Positions 6,491-14,222 of a stretch of DNA of 28,409 bases are shown here, in pieces. This stretch comes from a virus. The stretch spans positions 10,296 to 38,704 of the IMG/VR virus record IMGVR_UViG_3300030390_000244. One strand, 5' to 3'. The position numbers and the translations under genes were made by a program. The notes beneath the pieces are model-generated. The model ran no database searches. It was not told where the DNA came from and saw only the letters and a list, made by a program, of their open reading frames with translations. Every line of letters begins with the position of its first letter. The stretch's first letter is position 1.

Positions 6491-6933
6491 TGTATAAAGT
6501 AAACTGTGTAGTCTGTAGTAAAGAGTTTGAAACCTTTCACCCTAAATATTTATGTTGCTCTGCCGAATGTGGAAAGACTAATAAAATAAACAAGAAGTAT
6601 TTAAGGTTATCAAGTGATTGGTCATTATATTTTAGGCACTTGTTATCTAAGAAAAAAACAGATATTACTGCTAAAGATTTAGTAGAACTACTTAAAAGAC
6701 AAAAGGGTAAGTGTGCATTGTCAGGGGCAATACTTACTTGCGAGAAAGTTAGGGGTAAATATGTAAAGACCAACGCAAGTATTGATAGAATAATTGCAGG
6801 AGGAGAGTATAATATAGAGAACGTTCAGTTAGTTTGCAGAGCGTTAAACTCTTTCAGACATAATTTAACAGTAAAAGAATTTATACAATGGTGTAAAAAG
6901 GTAGCTAAAAATGGCATATACAAAAAGCCCTAG
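6490..6933 (+). CDS. HNH-family endonuclease with N-terminal zinc knuckle
   Basis: 147-residue protein. N-terminal zinc knuckle: C6xxC9, then LCCSAEC (C22/C23, C27). The HNH-like core is CALSG (C75-G79), NASIDRI (95-101), then YNIENVQLVCRALNSFRH (107-124), matching the SxDRIxxxxGYxxxNvqxVCxxxN pattern of phage HNH and endonuclease VII-related enzymes. These nick or cut DNA; in a phage replication operon likely roles are recombination-junction cleavage or a homing-type endonuclease. It sits in a TAATG junction with the Cas4-like gene and overlaps the following basic protein gene by 23 bases, so it behaves as part of the operon rather than a free-standing insertion. Confidence 0.85.
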   Translation: MYKVNCVVCSKEFETFHPKYLCCSAECGKTNKINKKYLRLSSDWSLYFRHLLSKKKTDITAKDLVELLKRQKGKCALSGAILTCEKVRGKYVKTNASIDRIIAGGEYNIENVQLVCRALNSFRHNLTVKEFIQWCKKVAKNGIYKKP

Positions 6934-7264
6934 ACCTTACAAAAGGGAATGGGAATTAGAACAAAAAAGAAAAGAAAAGAAGTCTAGAGCTGCACGAGCT
7001 AGACTTAGACGTAAAGTCGATGCCAATGGTGTTGATAAAAACGGTAACGGTAAAGCAGACAAAAGAGAAGGAAAAGATATAGCACATAAGAAAGCTTTAT
7101 CAAAAGGTGGTAAGAACAAAGACGGCTATACTATACAAACTAAATCTAAAAACCGATCTTTTAAAAGAAATTCTAAAAAGAAATTAGTAGCAGAAACAAG
7201 CACTAGAGAGAGAAAAAAGAAAACAGTCAAGAAAACAAACAAGAAAAAAACAAAAAAAACTTGA
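6911..7264 (+). CDS. Highly basic HNH-like protein with EF-hand-type loop and Lys tail
   Basis: 117-residue, strongly basic protein. Residues 1-36 form an Arg/Lys-rich helix. Residues 42-53 (DKNGNGKADKRE) fit the 12-residue EF-hand/dockerin loop with D1, N3, N5, G6, D9 and E12. Residues 55-86 (KDIAHKKALSKGG to NRSFKR) resemble the conserved D-x-HK...G...N...S.S.NRS block of small phage proteins usually labelled HNH-like. The last 25 residues are nearly all Lys and Thr. The start ATG lies inside the HNH gene, with AAGG upstream. Possible roles are a DNA-condensing or nicking protein; neither is demonstrated. Its stop codon falls inside the -35 box of the next promoter. Confidence 0.78.
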   Translation: MAYTKSPRPYKREWELEQKRKEKKSRAARARLRRKVDANGVDKNGNGKADKREGKDIAHKKALSKGGKNKDGYTIQTKSKNRSFKRNSKKKLVAETSTRERKKKTVKKTNKKKTKKT

Positions 7265-7290
7265 CCTATTTTTAGTTTAGGGTGTATAGT
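7261..7290 (+). promoter_or_regulatory. Sigma70-type promoter for the helicase-primase block
   Basis: TTGACC at 7261-7266 and TATAGT at 7285-7290 are separated by 18 bases; each box is one mismatch from consensus. An A-tract lies just upstream (end of the Lys-rich gene), in the position of an UP element. About 37 bases separate the -10 box from the ATG at 7328. This is the best promoter match seen on the plus strand and implies use of host RNA polymerase. Confidence 0.7.
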
Positions 7291-7327
7291 AGTTATCCAG
7301 TTAAGTGAAACATTAAGTTAGGAAGTT

Positions 7328-8893
7328 ATGGAATTAGTTAATGAGAAAGCAGTTAAACTTGCTTTGCCTATAGAATTAAGTAATACAGTTGTAAATAATA
7401 TAGAGCAAAGTGAAATATTAGACTCGCAAGATGGCGTGTCCAATCTATTAGTTTATTGGGGTTTAGAAGAAATGACTAAACTAAATAAACTTGTACGACT
7501 TAAAAACAATTTACCCTCCCCTATTCGTAGAGACTATAAATATCCAGGTTTATATAAACCTTTTGACCATCAAGCTACTACCGCAGAATTTTTAAGTATC
7601 AATGAAAAAGCTTTTTGTTTTAATGAAGCTGGTACAGGTAAAACTTCTTCTGCATTGTGGGCTGCTGATTATTTAATGACACAAGGTAAGATTAAGAAAG
7701 TATTAATTATATGTCCTCTATCTATCATGTATTCTGCATGGCAAGGAGATGTCTTTAATACTTGCATGCATAGAAGTGCCGTTGTTTGTTATGGGCCTGC
7801 TCACAAAAGAAAAACAATTATTGAAAGTGATTATGATTTTACTATTATTAATTACGACGGAGTAAATATTGTTCAAGATGACATAAAGAATGCTAACTTT
7901 GATTTAATAATAGTAGACGAATGTAATGCATATAAGTCTCACACTACAAAAAGATGGAAGACATTAAATAAAATATTAAACCCTGACACAAGAATATGGA
8001 TGATGACAGGAACCCCTGCATCGCAATCCCCTATGGATGCGTTTGGATTAGGTAAGCTAATCTGCCCTGATAGAGTTCCTAGACTATCAGCTGCATGGAG
8101 AGAAAAAGTAATGTATCAAATATCTAGATTTAAATGGATACCTAGACCTAAAGCAAAAGACGATGTATTTAAAGCGTTACAACCTGCAATACGATTTGCT
8201 AAAGACCAATGCTTAGACCTACCTCCTGTTATGTATCAAACAAGAGTTGTACCTTTAACTAAACAAGTAGAAAAATACTATAAACAATTAAAAACTCAAA
8301 TGATTATAGCTACAGGAGATGAGTCAGTTACTGCGGTAAACGCTGCCGCTGGTATGAATAAACTTTTACAAATCTCTGGTGGTGCAGTTTATACAGACGA
8401 CCATGAGACTATTAAGTTTGATGTTTCACCTAGACTAAACGCATTACTTGAAGTATTAGATGATACGGATCATAAGATTCTTTTGTTTGTACCATACAAA
8501 CATACGATAGAATTTTTAGCAGAGTTTCTTACTTCTAAAAAAATTACAAATTCAATTATTAATGGTGCTGTCTCTGCAACTGAAAGAGCAAACATCATAA
8601 ACAAGTTTCAAACTCAGGATGAACCTAGAGTTTTAGTAATACAACCACAAGCAGCATCTCACGGAGTAACGTTAACTAGAGCAGACACAGTTGTGTTTTG
8701 GTCTCCCGTTATGAGTGTAGAAGTTTATTTGCAGTGTATTGCTAGGATAGATAGGGTAGGACAAAAGAACAAGATGACGGTGGTTCACCTACAAGGTTCT
8801 GATGTTGAAAAAAGGCTGTATGCGATGCTACAAGGTAAAGTAGATGCGCATACTAAATTAGTAGACTTATATCGAGAGGAGTTAGATTCATGA
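7328..8893 (+). CDS. SNF2-type superfamily 2 helicase/translocase
   Basis: 521-residue ATP-dependent DNA translocase. Motifs in order: Q-motif-like FDHQATTAEFL (79-89), Walker A EAGTGKT (100-106), motif Ia VLIICPLS, Walker B IIVDECN (195-200; DECN in place of DEAH), motif III TGTPASQSP (227-235), motif V region QPQAASHGVTLTRADTVVF (from 439), motif VI QCIARIDRVGQ (469-479). Motif VI is the SNF2 form. In phages, such proteins are replication or recombination helicases comparable in role to UvsW. It is the first gene after the 7261 promoter, behind AGGAAG, and ends in an ATGA overlap with the next gene, placing it in the replication operon. Confidence 0.93.
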   Translation: MELVNEKAVKLALPIELSNTVVNNIEQSEILDSQDGVSNLLVYWGLEEMTKLNKLVRLKNNLPSPIRRDYKYPGLYKPFDHQATTAEFLSINEKAFCFNEAGTGKTSSALWAADYLMTQGKIKKVLIICPLSIMYSAWQGDVFNTCMHRSAVVCYGPAHKRKTIIESDYDFTIINYDGVNIVQDDIKNANFDLIIVDECNAYKSHTTKRWKTLNKILNPDTRIWMMTGTPASQSPMDAFGLGKLICPDRVPRLSAAWREKVMYQISRFKWIPRPKAKDDVFKALQPAIRFAKDQCLDLPPVMYQTRVVPLTKQVEKYYKQLKTQMIIATGDESVTAVNAAAGMNKLLQISGGAVYTDDHETIKFDVSPRLNALLEVLDDTDHKILLFVPYKHTIEFLAEFLTSKKITNSIINGAVSATERANIINKFQTQDEPRVLVIQPQAASHGVTLTRADTVVFWSPVMSVEVYLQCIARIDRVGQKNKMTVVHLQGSDVEKRLYAMLQGKVDAHTKLVDLYREELDS

Positions 8894-9336
8894 ATGATTC
8901 AGTAGAAGAAGTTCTAGAACAACCTGTCAACAACGATAAGATTGCGTTAGATGAAATAGTTAATGCTTACATCTCAATCCGAAACGATAAAGACATGCGT
9001 GCTAGAGAGTTTCAGAAAAAAGATCAAGAGTTAAAAGCCGAGCTTGCTCAATTAGAACAAGTGATGCTTCACTCTTGTAATGAAGTAGGTGCAGATAGCA
9101 TCAAGACTTCAAGTGGTACGGTTATTAAAACTTTAAAAGAAAATTATGTATGTTCTGATTGGACTAATTTTAAAGACTTTGTGTTGGATAACAAGGCCGT
9201 AGAATTATTACAACAACGCATACATCAATCAAACTTTAAAGAGTTTTTATCAAGTCGTGCCGAGGAAGGATTACCTCCAGGAATTAGTTCCATGAGGGAG
9301 TTCAATATTGTAGTTCGTAAACCAACTAGTAAATAA
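8890..9336 (+). CDS. Conserved phage protein with coiled-coil N-terminus
   Basis: 148-residue protein, function unknown. Residues about 35-60 are a charged helix with heptad character (REFQKKDQELKAELAQLEQV), followed by a beta-type region (SIKTSSGTVIKTLKENYVCSDW), a helical LQQRIHQSNFKEFLSSR and a PPGI...NIVVRKP end. The layout (coiled coil, then GTVxxx...DWxxFxxFVxxNxAxELLQxRxxxxxxxE) recurs in uncharacterised phage proteins encoded next to single-strand binding or annealing proteins, which fits the next gene. It starts in an ATGA overlap with the helicase gene with GAGGAG upstream. A recombination accessory role is an inference. Confidence 0.78.
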   Translation: MNDSVEEVLEQPVNNDKIALDEIVNAYISIRNDKDMRAREFQKKDQELKAELAQLEQVMLHSCNEVGADSIKTSSGTVIKTLKENYVCSDWTNFKDFVLDNKAVELLQQRIHQSNFKEFLSSRAEEGLPPGISSMREFNIVVRKPTSK

Positions 9337-9349
9337 GGAGAAATAAATT

Positions 9350-10039
9350 ATGGCAGTACAACCAACAGTAATAACTACACCTACGGGAGTAGCTTTGTAT
9401 CCTTGGTTATCTAAACCAGATACTAAATTTTCAGCAGAGGGAGAATACAAAGTTAATCTTGTGTTGTCAGCAGATAAAGCTAAACCTATTGTTGATACAA
9501 TCAACGAAGTTTTTTCAACTAACGTGCAAGAAGAAATGAAGAAACAAAAAAAGAAAGACTTAAAGACTGCAAATCCTCCGTACTCGGATGAGCTTGATGA
9601 TGCAGGACAACCTACTGGGAATGTCATCTTTAAGTTTAAATCTAAAGCAATGTATAAACCCGCAGTCTTTGATGCTCAAGGTAATGCTATGGTAGAAAGT
9701 AATATATGGGGCGGTTCAGAAGTGAAAGTAAATGCTACTGTATCTCCATACTTTACTGCTATTGTAGGTGCAGGAGTTGCATTAAGACTTAGAGCCGTAC
9801 AAGTGATTACACTAGTAGAAGGTTCAGAGGGTGCAGGACGTTTCGGTTTTGAAGAAACGACAGGGTATGTGCATAGCAAACCTGCAGAAGGTGCAGAAGT
9901 CTTTGAACAGGGAGTAGTGGTAGAAGAAGCAGCTCCTGTAGTACAAGCAGTTCCTGAACCTGAAGTTGTTAAAACTCAACCCACGGATGATGGCAGTAAC
10001 GACATTGCTGACATTGTAAGTAAGTGGGGGGCTAAATAG
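9350..10039 (+). CDS. ssDNA-binding-like protein (DUF2815-like)
   Basis: 229-residue protein. The N-terminal 160 residues look like the OB-fold ssDNA-binding proteins of phages: TPTGVALYPWLSKPDTKFSAE (10-30), EYKVNLVLS, a Lys-rich loop (KKQKKKDLK), GGSEVKVNATVSPYF, and GVALRLRAVQVITLVEG. The C-terminal 60 residues are acidic, Pro- and Val-rich and probably disordered, ending with DIADIVSKWGAK. Such proteins coat single strands and contact polymerase and helicase through their tails. It has an AAGGAG ribosome site and is followed five bases later by a gene whose product ends in a similar IVxKW tip. The family name is a pattern call; the SSB role is well supported by fold-type motifs and context. 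Confidence 0.82.
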   Translation: MAVQPTVITTPTGVALYPWLSKPDTKFSAEGEYKVNLVLSADKAKPIVDTINEVFSTNVQEEMKKQKKKDLKTANPPYSDELDDAGQPTGNVIFKFKSKAMYKPAVFDAQGNAMVESNIWGGSEVKVNATVSPYFTAIVGAGVALRLRAVQVITLVEGSEGAGRFGFEETTGYVHSKPAEGAEVFEQGVVVEEAAPVVQAVPEPEVVKTQPTDDGSNDIADIVSKWGAK

Positions 10040-10044
10040 GAACT

Positions 10045-10881
10045 ATGGATAAACTTAAAGCCATACTAGAAAAAAACCCTAACATCGGATTAGATGAAGA
10101 TACTATTGCAGTATCACAGAGTAATTTCTCTAATCAGACTAAACGTATATCGCTGAGAGGAGGTAGGTTTAGAAAAATAGTTGGGGGTAAAGAGGTAAGT
10201 ACGGCTGAATCCTATATTATGAATATCATAATTGTCAAGATGGCACATACGCCATCAAGAGTGTATTATGAAGATTCGTACGAAGAGGGGAAAAAGGTGA
10301 GTCCAATATGTTGGTCTAATAATTCCAATAAGCCAGATGTAGAAGTTAGAAAGCCTCAATCAGAATCTTGTTATACGTGTCCTAATAGTGTGCGAGGTTC
10401 TGGTCATGGAGGTGTAGGGACTTCTTGTAGAATATCTTGGAGGGTAGCTTTAGTTTTAGCTAACGATCCAAGTGGAGATATTTTAGAATTAGTCCTTCCT
10501 TCTAACTCTTGTTTTGGAAAAGAAGAAAAAGGTAAGTGGCCTTTTAAACCATACATTCAGATGCTTGCAGACAACAATGTAAGTGCAGGTAGAATTGTTA
10601 CTAAGATGCAATTTGATGCTAACTCTCAAAAACCTAGAGCTTTGTTTTCTCCTGTAGATGCAGTAGAAGACTATGATATAGATACTGTAAAGACTCAAGG
10701 TGATAATCAAGCTGCACACAATGCGATAAAACTTACTGTATATCAACCTGATATTATGGCTAAAAAAGAAGCAGTTAAGTTTGAGTCGTTTGATGCCACT
10801 AAAGAAAACAAAGTAACACCTAAATCAAAAGAAGAGTCTGAGAAGGCTCAAAAAATAGTAGATAAATGGAGGAATAAATAA
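10045..10881 (+). CDS. Phage replication-associated four-Cys zinc protein
   Basis: 278-residue protein of unknown family. Four cysteines, C89, C109, C112 and C128 (PICWS, then CYTCPNSVRGSGHGGVGTSC), probably hold one zinc ion. They sit between beta-rich flanks (KRISLRGGRFRKIVGG before; WRVALVLA, ILELVLPS and GRIVTKMQFD after), as in an OB-fold with a zinc insertion. The tail is charged and disordered and ends KAQKIVDKWRNK, echoing the end of the preceding ssDNA-binding-like protein. AGGAAC precedes the ATG by a short spacer, and the 3' end overlaps the next gene by one base (TAATG). A partner or second ssDNA-binding protein is the best inference. Confidence 0.8.
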   Translation: MDKLKAILEKNPNIGLDEDTIAVSQSNFSNQTKRISLRGGRFRKIVGGKEVSTAESYIMNIIIVKMAHTPSRVYYEDSYEEGKKVSPICWSNNSNKPDVEVRKPQSESCYTCPNSVRGSGHGGVGTSCRISWRVALVLANDPSGDILELVLPSNSCFGKEEKGKWPFKPYIQMLADNNVSAGRIVTKMQFDANSQKPRALFSPVDAVEDYDIDTVKTQGDNQAAHNAIKLTVYQPDIMAKKEAVKFESFDATKENKVTPKSKEESEKAQKIVDKWRNK

Positions 10882-11192
10882 TGCCAAGACCATTAAGTGA
10901 AAGATTTGTATTAGGTTTAGATAGAGCTGATGAATCTAAAGATGGAATTAAGCTAGCTAGACTTTGTATTAAATCAAATTTAGCAGTTAAATATGTAGCT
11001 GAAGGATTAGATGTATCTCGTATGACTTTGCATACGTGGTTTAGAGGTGGAGATATAAGGCAAAAAAATATTTTAAAGGTGAAAAAATTTATAAATATTA
11101 TAGAGGAAGGATTAGCAGATGGAGTATTACCTGCTGAGAATTTAGCTAGTGCAAAAGTATTTGTAGAATCTGAAGTTAGACCTGTCTTATGA
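10881..11192 (+). CDS. Helix-turn-helix DNA-binding protein
   Basis: 103-residue protein with a central HTH: LARLCIKSNLAVKYVAEGL followed by DVSRMTLHTWFRGGDI (residues about 25-58). The pattern V/A-x-x-G-L-x-V-S-x-x-T-L-x-x-W matches Cro/XRE-like and resolvase-like HTH units. The C-terminal half is helical (KKFINIIEEGLADGVLPAENL). It is encoded between the SSB-like pair and the primase-helicase with one- and four-base overlaps (TAATG, ATGA). It could be a repressor or activator, or an origin-binding or primase-loading factor; the sequence does not decide. Confidence 0.77.
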   Translation: MPRPLSERFVLGLDRADESKDGIKLARLCIKSNLAVKYVAEGLDVSRMTLHTWFRGGDIRQKNILKVKKFINIIEEGLADGVLPAENLASAKVFVESEVRPVL

Positions 11193-14035
11193 GTATAGAA
11201 TTCTATAGAAACCTATTACCTACATCAGGTACGTACTGTGTCGCCATCTTACCTTCAGGAGATAACGCTCATATGCGCCATGTCTTTGTAGATACTATAG
11301 AAGAGTTAGTTGATACCATAGAAGCTAAGAAAGCAACTAACCATGTATTTATTGGTATGGCTAGCTTTGATGGACATAGTAGAAAAAACTCTAAGTACCT
11401 TAAGTCTTTCTTTGTAGATTTGGACGTAGGCGTAACTAAAGACTTTGATAGTAAAGAGGATGCTTTAGAATCTTTAAGTAAGTTTGTTAACTTACAAAAA
11501 CTACCGCCGCCAGTTACCGTAGATAGTGGTAACGGTATCCATGCTTATTGGATGCTTGACCAAGATGTTCCAGTGCAAGAGTGGAAACTTTATGCAGAAA
11601 AATTTAAACAACTATGTTTAAGTAATGGACTTGGGATTGATCCTGCGGTCACGGCAGATAAAGCTCGAATACTTAGATGCCCAGATACATTAAACTTTAA
11701 GTCTAATCCTCCAACTCCTACTAAAATACTTGACCAAATTACTCAAGTATATCAATTTAGTATGTTCAAAGAGTTTTTAGGTGAAGCAATCATGCCTTTA
11801 GAAGAGATAGTAAAAACTAAACTATCAGAGGTATCTAGAAAACTTAATGGTGTGGATAACTTTTCTTCTAAGTTTGATACGTTAGCTACTAAAAGTTTAG
11901 ATGAGGAATCAACTGAGGGTTGTCTACAGATAAGGCACATCATTAGGAATAGAACATCTTTACCAGAACCTTTGTGGTACGCAGGATTATCAATAGCTCA
12001 ACATTGTATAGATAGAGACACAGCAATACATGCATTATCTAAAGATTATCCAGGGTACACTAAAGATGGCACTGAAAGAAAAGCTAATCAAACTCAAGAT
12101 AAACCACAGTCATGTACTGTTTTTGACAATCTTAATCCTGGTATATGCGAGCAGTGTCCACATCAAGGAAAAATTACAAACCCTTTAGTATTAGGTAAAG
12201 TATTTGTACCCGCCCCCACTACTAGAAATCCTATAGTTACTAGAACAGAAGTATTACCTAACGGAGTACCTTCGGTAACTACCAGTCTACAAGGACTCCC
12301 CTCGGAGATAGAACGAGAGGGATTTTATAGAGGTCAGAGTGGTGGTATATACTTTAAGCCTGCACCAGTCTATGACGAGAATGGGCAGTTAGTAGAACAG
12401 AAAACACAAGTTGTTTCTACTTATGATTTTTATTCTTTAAAGAGAGTTATTAGTTCACATGAAGGTAACTGTATGCTAATGAAGATGGACTCTCCTCATG
12501 ATGAACCTGCAGAATTTTATATACCGTTTAGTATAATATATGATGGTAACGAATTGAGAAAGTTAGTATCAAAGAACGGGGTGCTATTCAACCCTAAAAA
12601 CAATCAATGGAAACTTATTATGGACTATTTAGTAGCATGGGGTACTTATCTACAAGCCGATAAAGCTGCATCAAGAATGAGAACACAGATGGGGTGGACG
12701 CCTAACGAAGACGCTTTTGTTATAGGAGAGATAGAAATAAAAAGAAATGGACAAGAAGTAAGTAGTCCTACATCTGCATTGTGCCATAACATATCACGAC
12801 ATTTAGAAAGAAATGGTTCTTATGATATATGGAAAGAGGTTACTACTAAACTTAATCAACCAGGTTTTGAGGTACATGCCTTTGTTATGTTAGCAGGGTT
12901 TGGTTCTGCTCTTATGCCCTACACATCTACTTCAGGGGTAAGTATATCTCTAACAGGAGATACAGGTGCAGGTAAGACAGGTGCTTTGTATTCAGCTTTA
13001 AGTATATGGGGTCACCCTAAACATTTATCCGTGTTAGAAACTACTAATAACGCACTAACAGGAAGGTTTCTAGCTTTGCACAATATACCGTTTGGTCTTG
13101 ATGAGGTAGGTAATATGGATGGGACAGTGTTATCTCAGACTATTCATAAAATATCTCAAGGTAAAGCCAAGCTTCGTATGCAAGCATCAATCAATGCTGA
13201 GAGAGAACACGAAGACAATGCGTCACTCATTGGTATGTTTACTACTAATCACTCTTTGATAGATAAGCTAACTATTACTAAGAAAGATCCGAATGGTGAG
13301 ATAGCAAGACTTATTGAGTTTTACTTACATAAACCTAAAATACTTGTAGATAACCCTACCGAGGGGCGTAATATGTTTAACCCCCTATTAACTAATCACG
13401 GATGGGCAGGCCCAGAGTTTATTAAGGCACTACTTAAGTATGAAAGAAGCGAGATAGATAAGAAGCTAAACTACTGGGTAACTAAATTTAAAACAGACTT
13501 TGGTGATGATACTGCATACAGATTCTATGAGAACTTAGTTTCGGTAGCTATGGTATCAGGAGAGATAGCGCACCAAGCTAACATCGTAAGTATAGATATA
13601 GATAGAGTGTTTACAAAAGTAGTAGGTGAGATGATAGACATCAGAGATAATGCAGATCACAATACCGATAGAAACTATCAATCTTTAATTGGAGAATTTG
13701 TATCTAAGAACAACAACTCTATACTAGAAATACATGAGAACAAGGTTATTGTAGAACCTAGGAATCAACTTCTTATTAGACTTGATACGGATAAAAAAGA
13801 ACTGTGTATTGTTAAGTCTACGTTTAGAAAATGGTTAATAGAGGAGGAACGTATATCTCCTAAACAGTTTATATACCAATTAAAACAAAACGGTATAGAT
13901 ATTACAGAAAAACGTAAGAAGATGGCATCAGGATGGAAGCCGGGTTTAGATGAGTTTAATCTTAATGCTTATATTATAAATACCGACACTCTACCAAAGG
14001 ATGTTATAAAGGAAATAGACCCTGAACTTGTATGA
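11189..14035 (+). CDS. PrimPol-type primase fused to DUF927-like helicase
   Basis: 948-residue replication protein. Residues 1-180 carry archaeo-eukaryotic primase-like motifs: FFVDLDVG with D77-x-D79, SGNGIHAYW (113-121) with H118, and ADKARILRCPDTLNFK (156-171) with R160 and R163. Residues 240-335 include a Cys/His cluster, C309...C320xxC323 with H325, comparable to the zinc motif linking primase and helicase in related phage proteins. Residues about 370-800 form a DUF927/SF3-like ATPase: Walker A GDTGAGKT (590-597), Walker B IPFGLDEVGN (633-642), sensor-type TTN (685-687). Together it should unwind DNA and lay down primers for the family-A polymerase. It starts in an ATGA overlap with the HTH gene. 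Confidence 0.9.
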   Translation: MSIEFYRNLLPTSGTYCVAILPSGDNAHMRHVFVDTIEELVDTIEAKKATNHVFIGMASFDGHSRKNSKYLKSFFVDLDVGVTKDFDSKEDALESLSKFVNLQKLPPPVTVDSGNGIHAYWMLDQDVPVQEWKLYAEKFKQLCLSNGLGIDPAVTADKARILRCPDTLNFKSNPPTPTKILDQITQVYQFSMFKEFLGEAIMPLEEIVKTKLSEVSRKLNGVDNFSSKFDTLATKSLDEESTEGCLQIRHIIRNRTSLPEPLWYAGLSIAQHCIDRDTAIHALSKDYPGYTKDGTERKANQTQDKPQSCTVFDNLNPGICEQCPHQGKITNPLVLGKVFVPAPTTRNPIVTRTEVLPNGVPSVTTSLQGLPSEIEREGFYRGQSGGIYFKPAPVYDENGQLVEQKTQVVSTYDFYSLKRVISSHEGNCMLMKMDSPHDEPAEFYIPFSIIYDGNELRKLVSKNGVLFNPKNNQWKLIMDYLVAWGTYLQADKAASRMRTQMGWTPNEDAFVIGEIEIKRNGQEVSSPTSALCHNISRHLERNGSYDIWKEVTTKLNQPGFEVHAFVMLAGFGSALMPYTSTSGVSISLTGDTGAGKTGALYSALSIWGHPKHLSVLETTNNALTGRFLALHNIPFGLDEVGNMDGTVLSQTIHKISQGKAKLRMQASINAEREHEDNASLIGMFTTNHSLIDKLTITKKDPNGEIARLIEFYLHKPKILVDNPTEGRNMFNPLLTNHGWAGPEFIKALLKYERSEIDKKLNYWVTKFKTDFGDDTAYRFYENLVSVAMVSGEIAHQANIVSIDIDRVFTKVVGEMIDIRDNADHNTDRNYQSLIGEFVSKNNNSILEIHENKVIVEPRNQLLIRLDTDKKELCIVKSTFRKWLIEEERISPKQFIYQLKQNGIDITEKRKKMASGWKPGLDEFNLNAYIINTDTLPKDVIKEIDPELV

Positions 14036-14222
14036 GGAAGTGGAATGGATTTTCCCCTTTGATGGTATGCAGATAGGGGAGAGTTTTTTTGTGCCTACTC
14101 TCAAGACATCCCATATGATATATGCTATAGAGTCAGGTGCTAAGAGGGCTAAAGTAAAAGTTAAGACATATGCTACGTCAAAAGATAATCATCTAGGTGT
14201 TAGAGCTTGGAGAATAGGTTAG
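14028..14222 (+). CDS. Small conserved phage protein (FPFDGMQIGESFFVP type)
   Basis: 64-residue protein with an N-terminal EWIFPFDGMQIGESFFVP block (residues about 6-23), a central alanine/lysine helix and a VRAWRIG end. The YPF/FPFxxMxxGxSFxVP opening and the GVRVWR-type ending are common to small phage proteins of unknown function, some of which look like DNA-binding or regulatory proteins. TTG at 14028 overlaps the end of the primase-helicase gene but lacks a good ribosome site; GTG 14040 is an alternative. It is the last gene of the plus-strand arm and its stop overlaps the stop of the opposing giant gene. Confidence 0.72.
   Translation: MYEEVEWIFPFDGMQIGESFFVPTLKTSHMIYAIESGAKRAKVKVKTYATSKDNHLGVRAWRIG

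Noticed and set aside
6537-7119. Minus-strand open frames opposite the HNH and basic genes
   Set aside because: Leu/Ser/Phe-rich translations of Lys/Arg/Glu codons read backwards, with no start signals; artefacts of the basic proteins on the plus strand.
9271-10746. Minus-strand open frames opposite the SSB-like genes
   Set aside because: No ribosome sites or recognisable motifs, and fully covered by better-supported plus-strand genes.
14065-14115. Hairpin near the end of the plus-strand arm (GAGAG...CTCTC) as a terminator
   Set aside because: Only five base pairs with a long loop and no T-run after it, inside a coding gene.
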